The notes: generated by a model not told the origin, from the letters alone. Counted from the stretch's first letter, positions 48,255 to 60,225 are shown. The stretch: DNA of 64,000 nt from Tubulanus polymorphus (GCF_964204645.1 NC_134033.1:2539631-2603630); one strand, 5' to 3'. Translations and numbers: made by a program.

Positions 48255-49190
48255 GTGAGCTTTCAATTTGCGGGGATTTCCTCGAATGATCGAACGCGAT
48301 ATCATCAATATCGTCCGGCTTCGATATAAGCAGACGTCGAGTTCTCGTTCGGCGAACATTTATACATCTGAAAATATCGGAAGCATTATTCCGCCTAAAA
48401 ACCAACATCTTTAGACTTTAGGCTTTAAGTTGGTGAAACGAAGTGTATCGGTCGATTCGCTTTCAGTTGAGGCTCATTGAAGATTCAATAATTTCGCCAA
48501 AGATTGGATACTATATTCCCGGTGTCGGCCACGATCGACTGACAGCTAAAAACCCTGCCTATACACAATCCGGAATCAGTCAGCAGATTCCGTGCTCCGG
48601 AAGGGTAACAACCCGGCCGTTCGTTTACGTATGCTAGGACCGAGCAACGAGATATCAAACTAGCAAAATCTCTGAAAACGTTTCCTAAAACTGTTGTGCT
48701 GCAGGGTTTCGACGGGTACCTGTTACAACAGTAAAAAAAATCTGATGAAAATTTACGTATTTCCAAAACAGTGGCGGATCCCGACTAGGCGTAATTGATA
48801 CATATACTATAGGATATCAAGTATTGAAAAAGTCGATTTTCAGTCGGAGGGGAAATAACTTTTTTCGAAGAATTTCGGAATTTTTGTGTCGGATGAAAAT
48901 ATCCATCGCGATAGAAAAAGACGATGTAGGACATTTTACTGATCGAGATAGCTGACTGACTGACTGACTGTTTGAATTCCGACGATAAACCGACATCATT
49001 ACGTAATCGATTCCGCAGACGATCGTCATAAAACGGCGACAGTGTTTTTACGACTCGGTTTTAAATTCGCAGCCGGTGCCGCCGCATTCTAAACTGATAT
49101 GGATTAGTGGTGTATTTTTATTCGGGATTAGATCGTTTTGAATATAGATGCGACTGTTGTTGTGCGGTGTGAAACCAGCGCGCGGTGAAT

Positions 49191-51300
49191 ATGGAGTTTT
49201 TTCGATTGAGATTTACAGCTGTTACGGCGCTGTTAGTTTACATGCTATTTATCGGTGAGTTACAAAAAATTACTTCCATATCAAATTGCACTTACTGAAT
49301 GTTATAGAATATACCCTGACCCTCCCTGAGCCTGAGCCGTTTAATCTGTCTGTGGACCCAATTCCACAGTTGTGTGGGTTAATTTCGACTATGAATCCAG
49401 TTCCACAGTTGTGTGGGTTTTATCTGTCTCTGGATCCAGTTCCACAGTTGTGTAGGTTTTATCCGTCTCTAGATCCAGTTCCACAGTTGTGTGGGTTAAT
49501 TTCGACTCTGAATCCAGTTCCACAGTTGTGTGGGTTTAATCAGTCTCTGGACCCAGTTCCATAGTTGCGTGGGTTTAATCTGTCTCTGGATCCAGTTCCA
49601 CAGTTGCGTGGGTTTTATCTGTCTCTGGACCCAGTTCCACAGTTGTATGGGTTAATTTCGACTCTGAATCCAGTTCCACAGTTGTGTGGGTTTAATCTGT
49701 CTCTGGATACAATTCCGCAGTTGTGTGGGTTTAATCTGTCTCTAGAGCCAGTATCACAGTTGTGTGGGTTTCATCTGTCTCTGGACCCAGTTCCACAGTT
49801 GTGTGGGCTTCATCTATCTCTGGAGCCAGGGTCACAGTTGTATGGGTCTAATTCGACACTGCATTCACTTCCACATAGTATAAGTTCAATATCACTCTAA
49901 ATCCAGTTCCACAGTTGTGTCGGCTCTGGATCCAGTTCCACTTGTTCCAGTTGTGTGGGTTTGATTTGTCTCTGAATTCAGTTCCACAGTTGTACGGCTT
50001 CAAGTTATCCTTCGGACCCAGTTTCACATTTTAGTGGGTTTACGATAGGGGCCACAATATTAAAGCTCCACAATATTAAAGCTTCCTAGTGATAGATACA
50101 TGTCTGAGTCAGTGAATTGGTAAGAGTTGATGATTCAATGAGTATTTTTTTTTTCGTTTAGGTTTTACCGGTACTGAGGGTGTCACGTGCTATATGAGGA
50201 CATGTGGAAGCGCCGGATGTGGTCACTGGTCAGAATGCCGTGGTAAAGTGTGTTTCGTAAGTATTGGCAATCTACTACGCTATAACGCCTTAATTGTCGA
50301 ATTCATTATCTGTGGAACTGGATCCGGAGTTGAATTAAACCCACACAACTGTGGAGCTGGGTTCATATTCAAATTAAACCCACACAACTGTGAAACTGGG
50401 TTCAGAGTTGAATTAAACCCACACAACTGTGGAACTGGGTCCATATTCAAATTAAACCCACACAACTGTGAAACTGGGTTCAGAGTTAAATTAAACCCAC
50501 ACAACTGTGAAACTGGGTTCAGAGTTGAATTAAACCCACACAACTGTGGAACTGGGTCCCTATTCAAATTAAACCCACACAACTGTGAAACTGGGTTCAG
50601 AGTTAAATTAAACCCACACAACTGTGGAACTGGGTCCCTATTCAAATTAAACCCACACAACTGTGGAACTAGGTCCATATTCAAATTAAACCCAACTGAT
50701 GAACTGGGTTCATATTCGCGACCGAGTTTCAAATCGGGTACTGGCTCAAACGACCGTTGGTAGCAGATCAGGATCTGATGTCGCTGGAAGTAATCATTAC
50801 TAATCAATTTCATCTACATTTCCTATTCAAAACGGAATCAACCTTTTAAACTATACTAAACACTTTTAAGTAAAAAAATAGAATCTTGCATCTTTTTAGT
50901 AGCTCGTGTTTTGAAAATTCAGTTCAATGTGGAACATGAAGTGATTTTGGACTGACCGTACCGCCATCTGACGGTGTACGTCGGTACCTCATTGAACAAA
51001 CAACTTCTGAACTGCGGATGAAAATACAAATTCGCGACGTTAACTAAACTAATTTGACTCCGCGTGTTTTTTTTTTCACTTCAGTTTGCGCACACCACCA
51101 TCAACAACGTCGCCTACGCTTATCACGGATGTCAACCGGACGCGTGCCCGGACGTGTGGACGCTGAACGGAATTTACCGGGTCACCCCTGAATGCTGTTG
51201 GTCGGGATTCTGTAATCGGTCGACGAATCTTACACCTTTGCGATTCGACGTCACCGCTGCGGTGGCACTTTTCGTCTTAAATGTTGTATGGTTGTTCTAG
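49191..51300 (+). CDS. Three-finger (Ly6/uPAR) GPI-anchored protein
   Basis: Exons 49191-49254, 50162-50256 and 51085-51300 join in phase to 124 residues. Residues 1-22 form a signal peptide (MEFFRLRFTAVTALLVYMLF). The mature part has ten cysteines, starting TCYMRTCGSAGC and ending ECCWSGFCN, the CC...CN signature of the Ly6/uPAR fold. The C-terminal hydrophobic run (FDVTAAVALFVLNVVWLF) after a Ser/Thr/Asn patch suggests a GPI-anchor signal. Family members modulate receptors or act in adhesion at the cell surface; the partner here is unknown. Both introns are mostly 39-bp minisatellite in opposite orientations, and another array sits in the 3' UTR before the AATAAA at 52117. Confidence 0.8.
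49335..50040. repeat. 39-bp minisatellite array (copy 4), intron 1
   Basis: About 15-17 units of CCAGTTCCACAGTTGTGTGG followed by GTTTAATCTGTCTCTGGAT, plus orientation. Confidence 0.95.
50306..50740. repeat. 39-bp minisatellite array (copy 5, inverted), intron 2
   Basis: About ten units of CCACACAACTGTGGAACTGG, inverse to copy 4 on the other side of exon 2. Confidence 0.95.
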
Positions 51301-51389
51301 GATCCTGCATCCACGAGCCGGATTTCGATATTTGGTGTTCCATTAGAAAAAATGCGTTTTCGAATACTTTGAGGAATCATCTTCATGAG

Positions 51390-52030
51390 AACAACCGTGG
51401 AACTGGGTTTAGATTCGAATTAAACCCGCATAACTGTGGAACTGGGTTTAGATTCGAATTAAACCCGCATAACTGTGGAACTGGGTTTAGATTCGAATTA
51501 AACCCGCATAACTGTGGAACTGGGTTTAGATTCGAATTAAACCCGCATAACTGTGGAACTGGGTTTAGATTCGAATTAAACCCGCATAACTGTGGAACTG
51601 GGTTTAGATTCGAATTAAACCCGCATAACTGTGGAACTGGGTTTAGATTCGAATTAAACCCGCATAACTATGGAACTGGGTTCAGAGTCAGATCAAACCC
51701 ACATAACTGCGGAACTGGATTCAGAGTCAAATCAAACCCACACATCTGTGGAACTGGGTTTAGATTCAAATTAAACCCGCATAACTATGGAACTGGGTTC
51801 AGAGTCAGATCAAACCCACACAACTGTGGAACTGGATCCAGAGTCAAATCAAACCCACACAGCTGCGGAACTGGATTCAGAGTCAAATCAAACCCACACA
51901 ACTGCGGAACTGGATTCAGAGTCAAATCAAACCCACACAACTGTGGAACTGGATCCAGACACAAATTAAAGCCAAAACAACCATCGGAACTGGGTTCAGA
52001 GTCAATTTAAACTCGCGCAACCGTCGGACT
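51390..52030. repeat. 39-bp minisatellite array (copy 6, inverted), 3' UTR
   Basis: About 16 units. The first seven are nearly identical (CGCATAACTGTGGAACTGGG), indicating recent expansion. It starts 90 bp after the stop of the three-finger gene. Confidence 0.95.
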
Positions 52031-52116
52031 GCATACAGATTAAATCATACCCTCAAAATCAAACTCATGGAAGAAGGCGTTTCTTTTCACAACTTCAATG
52101 ATCCCTTTTTTATACA

Positions 52117-52122
52117 AATAAA
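52117..52122 (+). terminator. Poly(A) signal of the three-finger gene
   Basis: AATAAA follows array copy 6. It is the first good signal after the stop at 51300. Confidence 0.5.
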
Positions 52123-52519
52123 GACAAAATCTGTGTTAAGTTTTGTTATCTATATTCTGTGTAAATATATTGTTTAAAAGTGTATTGATTTTTATCATTT
52201 GATAATGAATAAATATTATTTATTCGAAAAAATAAATGTACGAGAAAAATACGTCATAGTTTAGGAATCGTCCTTAGATACGAACGCTCACAATATAATG
52301 TTACACAAGTTAAAAAGCTTTTTGACATTCAGTGTCAACATGGCGTCGCAGCGCTGGTGTTCCGTGATGGAGAGTTTCTTTATCGCTTCCGTTTCCGGTA
52401 TGAAATGTCAAACGCATTGGCGGAATCGGGCTTCGTTCTACGGCCACTCGTCAAACGGTGGAGAAATTCATTAATTAACAAAATGATGTCCAAGACAAAA
52501 AATCCGTTTCATTTTCGTT

Positions 52520-52575
52520 GATCATGACTCGAACCCACTTGTCATTCAGCAGCCATAGTGAATGCAACGGGGTTA
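52520..52575 (-). mobile_element. SINE fragment
   Basis: ACTCGAACCCACTTGTCATT and TAGTGAATGCAACG match the box B side of the SINE at 31.4 kb. The box A side is missing. Confidence 0.5.
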
Positions 52576-52767
52576 TTATCGGTAAATCCTAGTCTTGATG
52601 GTCGATACAAAATGGCGGCTTTTTAAATCGGACTAACTGTATCTAAAGGGTCCGGAGGGTTAGAGTATTAGGTTAAGAGGGTCCAAAGGATTGGGGTTAG
52701 GGTAATATCATCGCTCCTTATCCACTAGCACTAATTTACTGAGGCGACTCGTCTGCTGAAAAACGAA

Positions 52768-52977
52768 GCCCTCTAGCGGCAGCTGCTTAAAAAAACTGGT
52801 TTCCGTATCACGGCCTCTAGTGGTGAATGTATGTATTGAACACATCGGTTTTTGTATCACGCCCTCTAGTGGTGTATGCGTGTATCAAAGACACTGGTCG
52901 GCGTATGTCGCCCTCTAGTGGTGGTATATGTACGTATTAAAGACGCCGGTTTTCGTGTCGTGCGCCATCTAGTGTTG
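52768..52977. promoter_or_regulatory. Row of five CTCF-like CCACTAGAGGGC motifs
   Basis: Near-identical cores GCCCTCTAGTGGT occur at about 52768, 52812, 52861, 52910 and 52963, all in one orientation and 44-54 bp apart. The third to fifth lie in an imperfect ~50-bp tandem unit. The inverse, CCACTAGAGGGC, matches the core of the conserved bilaterian CTCF motif. Binding is inference. Confidence 0.4.
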
Positions 52978-53043
52978 TCTGCGAGTATTACGAAACGAGA
53001 CGGTTTTCGAAACACGAAATTCGCTATTGTGCGGAACGATTTT

Positions 53044-53324
53044 TTATCCATCTTCGTGGGATGACTCCGAAATTCTGGGCAGTATCTTGCCGCGAAACCG
53101 AACGGGAACGTTCCTCTTCATTCCCATATTGTAAACCATCGCGTAACCGAGTACGTCATCGATATCTGTCATGCGCAGACGACCCTTGCGACGTCGGGCG
53201 TTTTCGGACGACGTTTTCTGCAAAATGGCGGCGCTGCAATCGGCCGATATGATGCAGCCGATCTTCGAGCTAGTCGCGCATCCCATACGTGCGTATCTTA
53301 GAATCGACTCATACGTACACGTAT
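53044..53324 (-). CDS. Possible histone-fold exon (TAF6-like)
   Basis: A minus-strand frame runs from an acceptor (TTTCGTCTAG at 53325) to a stop at 53044; the open frame reaches an ATG at 53358. It reads YESILRYARMG, then a long helix ending ENARRRKGRLRMTDIDDVL, then NVPVRFRG. The pattern ES...A..G, a basic helix end, (K/R)xRL..(S/T)DID..L, then (I/V)P.RFR resembles the N-terminal histone fold of TAF6, a TFIID/SAGA subunit. Only about 90 residues are present, and no upstream exon or HEAT-repeat part was found. It may be a partial gene, a small fast-evolving histone-fold gene, a pseudogene or chance similarity. Confidence 0.3.
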
Positions 53325-54289
53325 CTAGACGAAATGTTGATAAGATAATGAATATCATAAGATAATCCGTGCTCGCTACTCGTATCGCGTGCGTATGATA
53401 GTGATTTCATTGATGACAATGCGCACCACGCTGTTCGTTCAGGAAATACAATCTCAGGTGCAGCGCGAACGGAACTTTGATAAGATGTAGCCATGGAAAT
53501 GCCATCATTACGTCTGATCTGAGGCTATCATTTATCTTCTATATTTGGATTCGTCGTCGCGGACCTAGAAATAGCCGCTTCTTTTCCCCTGTTATTTGTT
53601 CGTTCGTTTTTTTTTCGAACGAAGAGATCACAATCTATTCCACTCTATAAGACATATACGGCGCGGAGGTAGGCCAAGTCTAGAGCGGTAAATCCTAAGG
53701 ATGCCCTCGTACAAAGGCTCTGCAAAAATTCTTCCTTCAAGATTGTCTAGCCGAGTAACCCAACGACCTTTGTAGTGTCAGTTTATAGAACTAACTTCAA
53801 AGTTTTGTTCCAGTCGATATACTAGTCTTTAAAACTGACTCGGCTTTTTTGCGGGATAAAGTTTTCACGTCAAAGTGATCCTACCCTGAAAACGAGTCCC
53901 GTTGTCGGACTGGACTAAAAACCTCGATAGCTCTCAGAGTTGAAATTAGTTCGTTTTCGATGTTTAAACACTGCGCAGTTTGACCGAGAACTGGGGGCAG
54001 TAAATAGAATTTGCGTGGGGCATAGGAACCCTAAATAGGGCAGTAACGTAGAATCAAACACGATAGAACGATTCTTCTTGTAGACCTCAACAAAAACCTG
54101 CGTTAGGCCAATTACAAGATACTTGTAGAGCACCGCTGGATAAGAGATTGAATTTCTATTGGTTATTTCATCGGTATTTCATACCACCACTGAACGAGAA
54201 AACTAACTTTGGCTTAATATCGTTGACGATAAATGATATGATATCGATAATATAATGTCAAAGATCAATACAGTTTTGAATGAAGTGAA

Positions 54290-54520
54290 TTTGCATGGAT
54301 TATTGAATTGACCGGCAACCAGTCTAGCCCCGATATATTGAAGTAATGACGTAGTGCACATCCTTTCAAAAATAACCATTAAAATCTATCAAATCATGGA
54401 AAAACGAGTTTTGAAATCAATTCATCGGCAAAATAGACGCCAAAATTCACAAGTAATTATTATTTCTAAACGGCAATATTGATGTTGTAGTGCACATCGA
54501 CTCGCACAGAACCCCTTACA
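54290..54520. repeat. Dispersed ~220-bp element copy
   Basis: Contains TTGACCGGCAACCAGTCTAG and, at the other end, GTAGTGCACATCGACTCGCA. It is a sister of 42560-42790. Confidence 0.65.
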
Positions 54521-56281
54521 TAACGGATACTAGGATAACGCACAATGTATATAGACATCGGGGAACGATAACCACACTCAAACGTGGTGAAAGGATAATA
54601 AGAAAAAAACCCACTATCTACAGATTAAAATAATTTAAAAACAAGAATTTATTTATTCAATCTAAAATATATAGAATACACGACGTTCCGATCTCACCCT
54701 AGAGATCACCTAACATTTCATCTTTTTACATAGACATTATTGTTACGGTTTTGACGGGGTCAAAAAATCATACTGCACAAGTGGATGAATTGTAACATTA
54801 AACGTGTTTGGTTGTTTATTTTTCTAACGCTTTGTGGAAGAGTTTGCCATATGCCGCGTATTCGGGGACCTAAGACCTATTCGACACTGAAGAACGACCA
54901 AATACGAATACGTTTCTAAAAATGGCGTAGAACGTAGATAAAAATAGAAACTGAAATCAAGATTTCTAGACGAAGGCATTTGCCCCAACTCCCCGGCCCT
55001 GGAATTGCGGAGCTCGATAAACGATAAATAAGGTTCTGGCGTTAAAATGGCGCGATATCTGACTGAATGTAAAGATTATTGATGACTCTATTTAATTCGT
55101 AGCGTAGGAGTTTTTAGATGGCTAAACAATAGCTAAACAGATGGGTCGTTCTTTTGGTTTTAAGAGCTTTTAGAATTGAATGCGATGCCAAATGAGAATG
55201 GGTCGGCATTCGGGGAGAAGCGACTATCTAAATGTGTCGAAACTACCGATAAATGACACCTGCGACCGTCGACAGGTGGCGTTAATGGCCGTGTTAGCGT
55301 CATCAAACGGGGAAATCTTTCCGTCCTGCAAAACATGATAGATGGATTCTATGTATAAAGCGTATGGTTCGCGTTGTTCTGAGCTCGCGCGCTGTTGTTT
55401 AGTTTGATCTTAATATTATTGATATTATGATCAACTCTGCGATCGAAACAAGGATCTAAGCAATTTTGAAGGGAATTTTATTTAGAGTTACAATACCAGA
55501 ACGCAGGTAAGATGACCCGCGAACCAGCAGCCGAATTCAAGAAGGCATTCATTACATTTAAAAAAAGGTCTAGATACCAACTAAGGTATTGCGAGTGTTT
55601 TCTTTTTTAATCAGACCGTTGGCCACTGTTTAGTTCTATAGATGGGGTAAAACACTGTAAAGCCCTTGGAGCAATGAGTACATGGCTATCATCGCCACAA
55701 TAAGTACCGACTTAAAAATACATTCCTTGCGACTTAAGTTGTACCTATTCATATCTATAACTCTGAACCCTGGACGCAAAAAATAGACTATTTTTATCAC
55801 GCGCGGTATTGAAGACAATAGTAGTTCACGTTTCATTCAGAAAAGACCGTTGTCGGTTCGAAGTGATTTTGGCACTTAGGTATAACTTAACAGAAGACTA
55901 ATGGATTCTGAACATTTAACCGGCGTAAAGCCTCGCCTAATTTTCCGTAGTCGAAGTCTTAGGTCAACTCTATTTTTCGAGTCCCAATAGGTATTCGTGT
56001 AAGTCGTCAGCCTAATTATCGTCCCGTCTGCCAAGCAGTCGTCTGCCTACAACAACTGCGTCTGACTATGATTACTTTATATATCGATAACTTTATTTAC
56101 TGCGATTGTTTTTACATTATATATATTCATACAATAGTTTATATATTATGTACATTTTACATCGTTACAATGATGTAAATATAGAATGTAAGAACAAACC
56201 ACCAAACAAACTTTGAGGGAATAGCAGAATAGAAACTTCTCAATTATTCTCATACATTTTTCTGTCGTACGTTTTTGCAGA

Positions 56282-59200
56282 ATGTGGCTTATATCGTTTT
56301 TTATCGCGACGCAACTTTTCATTCACGCAAATTCGATTGCGGGTAAGTGCGAGCTCTCTCGGAAATGCGTAAGTACATCAGTCTTTGAAAACACCTCGAT
56401 AAATCAGTACTCATATTTCTTGAAAATAGTTCTTCGTCTAAAGAATAACCACGCACTAAAACGCGTAGAACAGACTAGGTTTGATGAAAACCCACAATGT
56501 ACAGGTTTCTAAAACCAAGACTTTATTAAATAGAAAAATCAGAAATGACATCACGATGCACGTTCGAACTCTCACTGCAGATCATCGTTACCGTCATCGT
56601 TATCGTCATCGTCACCTGAGGCCAGTTGTGTTATCACGGCCCAGACCTAAGACCGGTCGAAGACCAACTTAGTTCTATATTTTAAGACCAGTCTTGATAT
56701 TTAAGACGACGTTTTGGAGTTAAGTCACGACTGTGCAGTGCCATCTACTGGCGATGATCTCTAGTGAATTTTCGTAACGGAGGCGTCAGTAATTTTTGTT
56801 TTAATTAATTCTTGTTTTCAAAAACTTGTAATCTGTACAAAGTTAGTTTTTATTATATAAATTCTGTGATATTTTTTTTTTAATAGCGCAAACGACGAAA
56901 CACCAGTTGATATAGGGCACGCAACACGCTGTAGCTAGCACCGTATGTGTCATAGACATCTGGTTAAAACTGATTGCTGTAATGTACCGATTGTTTATGT
57001 TCTAGCTGCTGACGGCGGTCAAATATCCCCAGATCAGAAGGACGCCTCCGGTAAGAAGCCAGCCGCCAAACCACCGGTAGCGTCGGACGAAGCGGGAGAC
57101 CCTGAAGTCCAAGGGAGGTATTTCCTAGGAAGCGGCTGGCCCGCCGCTCAACCCGCCTACCAGCCGACTTACAACGCGGCACCTAGCACCGGAACCAGCG
57201 GAACGCCTTCGTATTGGCCGGTAGGTGGCAGCGCGACGCCGTCGTACTGGCCAACCAACAACCAGCAGACGGCTCCGAGTTCGACGTCATATTGGCCTAC
57301 AGCTGGTGGTAATAATAATTCACCGTGGCCTGCGGCTGGATACAGCCCTCAGAATAATTTCAATAGCAACCCGATTGGTTACAACACCAACCCGACTTAC
57401 ACCAACCCAGGGACTAACACCAACCCGACTTACACCAACCCAGGGACTAACACCAACCCGACTTATACCAACCCAGGGACTAACACAAACCCGACTTACA
57501 ACAACCCAGGGATTTACAACAACCCGACTTACTCCAACCCGGTACCTAACACCAACACCAATGGCTTCAACACTAACCCAAATAGTTTCGGCACTCACCC
57601 AAATGCCTTCAATAACATCCAAAATGGTTTCAACACGAACCCGACTGGTTTCAACAATAACCAAAATGGGTTCAATACAAACACCAATAATGGTTTCAAC
57701 GCGCCTTTCAATGCCGCCCCGAATGGTTTCAATGTTAACCAAAACACTTACAGCCCAAACGCTTATCAGCAACCAGCGCAAATGCCGATGCAGGCCGGGC
57801 CTAGGGATAATTCATACGCGCCGCAGCAACCGGCCAAATATGTATTCGACGACCGCCGCATGAGAGTCGAGCGCGTGTTGATGGGTAACGCGGCGACCGC
57901 GATCGTTCAACCTCGCTCCGAGCCGGTCGCAGACGAGACCAGTAACGAGTACTTCCTCCCGGGGCAAGGACCGATCGAAAAAAATTCGGCGGTGTCGGGT
58001 GCGGCGGCGGCGGCGGCGGCGGCGGCCGGTGCTGATGGCGCCGATGCGAAGAAGAAGGGCCCTCACATGGTGGAGTCGGTCGGAGATCGTTCGCGTCGGA
58101 CGCGAGGCAGAGCAGACGATTCCGAAACAGGTGCGTTCAACGAATAAAGCATAAATCATACGATTTCTATCAGCAAATATTCGGAGGACTCGTTGACTTA
58201 CTATCCATATCAAAATTATATAGATAAGATAATTTTGAAGAAGAACTAAGAAAGTAGTGACATTAAGACTCAATTCTATAAGACATTTTTAAAACTAAAG
58301 GAGTAGTGACGTTTAGACTCAATTCTATGAGCCATTTTCAAAACTAAGAGAGTAGTGACGTTTAGACTCAATTCTATGAGACATTTTTAAAACTAAAAGA
58401 GTAGTGACGTTTAGACTCAATTCTATGAGCCATTTTTAAAACTAAAAGAGTAGTGACGTTTAGACTCAATTCTATGAGACATTTTTAAAACTAAGAGAGT
58501 AGTGACGTTTAGACTCAATTCTATGAGCCATTTTCAAAACTAAGAGAGTAGTGACGTTTAGACTCAATTCTACGAGCCATTTTCAAAACTAAGAGAGTAG
58601 TGACGTTTAGACTCAATTCTATGAGACATTCTTAAAAACTAAGAGAGTAGTGACGTTTAGACTCAATTCTATGAGCCATTTTCAAAACTAAGAGAGTAGT
58701 GACATTTAGACTCAATTCTATGAGACATTTTTAAAAACTAAGAGATTAGTGACGTTTAGACTCAATTCTATGAGCCATTTTCAAAACTAAGAGAGTAGTG
58801 ACGTTTAGACTCAATTCTATGAGCCATTTTCAAAACTAAGAGAGTAGTGACGTTTAGACTCAATTCTATGAGCCATTTTCAAAACTAAGAGAGTAATGAC
58901 GTTTAGACTCAATTCTATGAGCCATTTCTAAAACTAAAAGAGTAGTGACGTTTAGACTCGATTCTATGAGCCATTTTCAAAAACTAAGAGAGTAGTGACG
59001 TTTAGACTCAATTCTATGAGCCATTTTAAAAAACTAAGAGAGTAGTGACGTTTAGACTCAATTCTATGAGCCATTTTCAAAAACTAAGAGAGTAGTGATG
59101 TTTAGACTCAATTCTATGAGACATTTTAAAAAACTAAGAGAGTAGTGACGTTTAGACTCAATTCTATGAGCCATTCTTAAAAACTAAGAGAGTAGTGACG

Positions 59201-59812
59201 TTTAGACTCAATTCTATGAGACATTTTTAAAAACTAAGAGAGTAGTGACGTTTAGACTCAATTCTATGAGACATTTTTAAAAACTAAGAGAGTAGTGACG
59301 TTTAAACTCAATTCTATGAGACATTTTTAAAAACTAAGAGAGTAGTGACGTTTAGACTCAATTCTGTAAGGCCAAAAAAAAGTATATTCTGTTTCTGGTC
59401 AGAGCTTTCTTCACAAAATGATGCGGTATTTTATGCTCCTACATTTGACTAAGTGTCATCCATTTATTGTTTATGCAAATAAGGGGAGTGAGGGTTTTCT
59501 GAAAATGCGTACACTATATTGTATTGAGGAGATAATTAAAAAGATTTACATTGGATGGGGATATGAAATTTCAGAAAATGATGCATATGTAATACATAGA
59601 TGGCGCTAGCGCACGGTGCTCCAATTTTTAAGAAAAACTTTTTCGGAGCCGATTCTTTCTGAAAAAAACTGCTTTGTCAGTTTTTTTTTTAATAATCGCT
59701 GTGAGTTTTTTTATTTGTAGCCCCAGAAGCGGAAGCGGAAGCGGGAACGGAAGCGGAAGCGGACGTTGAAGCTAAAGTGGAGAAAGCGACGCCCAAACGC
59801 CGTCGTCGATGA
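56282..59812 (+). CDS. Secreted Asn/Pro-rich repeat protein
   Basis: Exons 56282-56342, 57006-58130 and 59721-59812 join in phase to 425 residues. Exon 1 is a signal peptide (MWLISFFIATQLFIHANSIA). Exon 2 encodes an Ala/Pro/Lys segment, three to four SYWP motifs, then a long Asn/Pro/Thr/Tyr/Phe-rich region with tandem 11-residue units (NPTYTNPGTNT) grading into NGFNTNP-type repeats. A segment with an acidic/basic cluster (KYVFDDRRMRVERVLMGNA), a poly-Ala run and a basic patch follow. Exon 3 is an acidic (EA)n tail ending in KRRRR. There are no cysteine-rich domains. It looks like a structural matrix, tube, cuticle or mucus protein, but the family is not recognised. Intron 2 is almost entirely satellite DNA. 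Confidence 0.7.
58250..59367. repeat. 49-50 bp satellite array, about 22 copies
   Basis: Units read GAGTAGTGACGTTTAGACTC followed by AATTCTATGAGCCATTTTCAAAACTAAGA. A 1-bp length variation in the A run gives 49 or 50 bp. It fills intron 2 of the Asn/Pro-rich gene. The monomer matches one arm of the MITE at 66-180. Confidence 0.95.
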
Positions 59813-59905
59813 AGTGAAGACTAGGAAATTCATTTCGAGAAATTTCGATATTCATTTCGCGATCAATACTACTACTACTAGCATGTATCATCATCATATT
59901 CGCAC

Positions 59906-59911
59906 AATAAA
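59906..59911 (+). terminator. Poly(A) signal of the Asn/Pro-rich gene
   Basis: AATAAA lies 94 bp after the TGA at 59810-59812. Confidence 0.65.
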
Positions 59912-60109
59912 TAGATTAGTCGGGGAATTTTGTGGTACGCTGGTTTTTTTTCGATTCGAAATTCAAACTGTAACGGTTCTAACGGTTTTTCGTTACTAGA
60001 GCAGACGGTAGGGACATTTAGCGGCCATGTACTTTTTCGACGTTTCGACCATTGATGGTCAATTGCAATAACTGATTCACATGGCAGACCCTTGAAGTTT
60101 GTAAATCCC

Positions 60110-60225
60110 TGGAACCAGTTCCACAGTGTTGTGAGTTAGAGTTAACTCTGAGTTAAAATTAGTTCATTTTCAATGAGTTAAATCAAGACTCAAATTTTAA
60201 CTCACAACTGTGGAACTGGGTCCTG
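60110..60225. mobile_element. Palindromic CAGTTCCACAGTTGTG MITE
   Basis: The arms CCAGTTCCACAGTGTTGTGA and CTCACAACTGTGGAACTGGG are inverse, with a TTAGTTCATTTTCAATGAG centre. It is nearly the same as 32893-33030. Confidence 0.75.

Larger units (their letters stand above)
52123..56281. other. Mostly empty intergenic region
   Basis: Contents: a SINE fragment (52520-52575, minus), the CTCF-like repeat (52768-52977), a possible histone-fold exon (53044-53324, minus) and a 220-bp dispersed element (54290-54520). From 54.6 to 56.2 kb I see nothing beyond AT-rich unique sequence. Confidence 0.5.
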
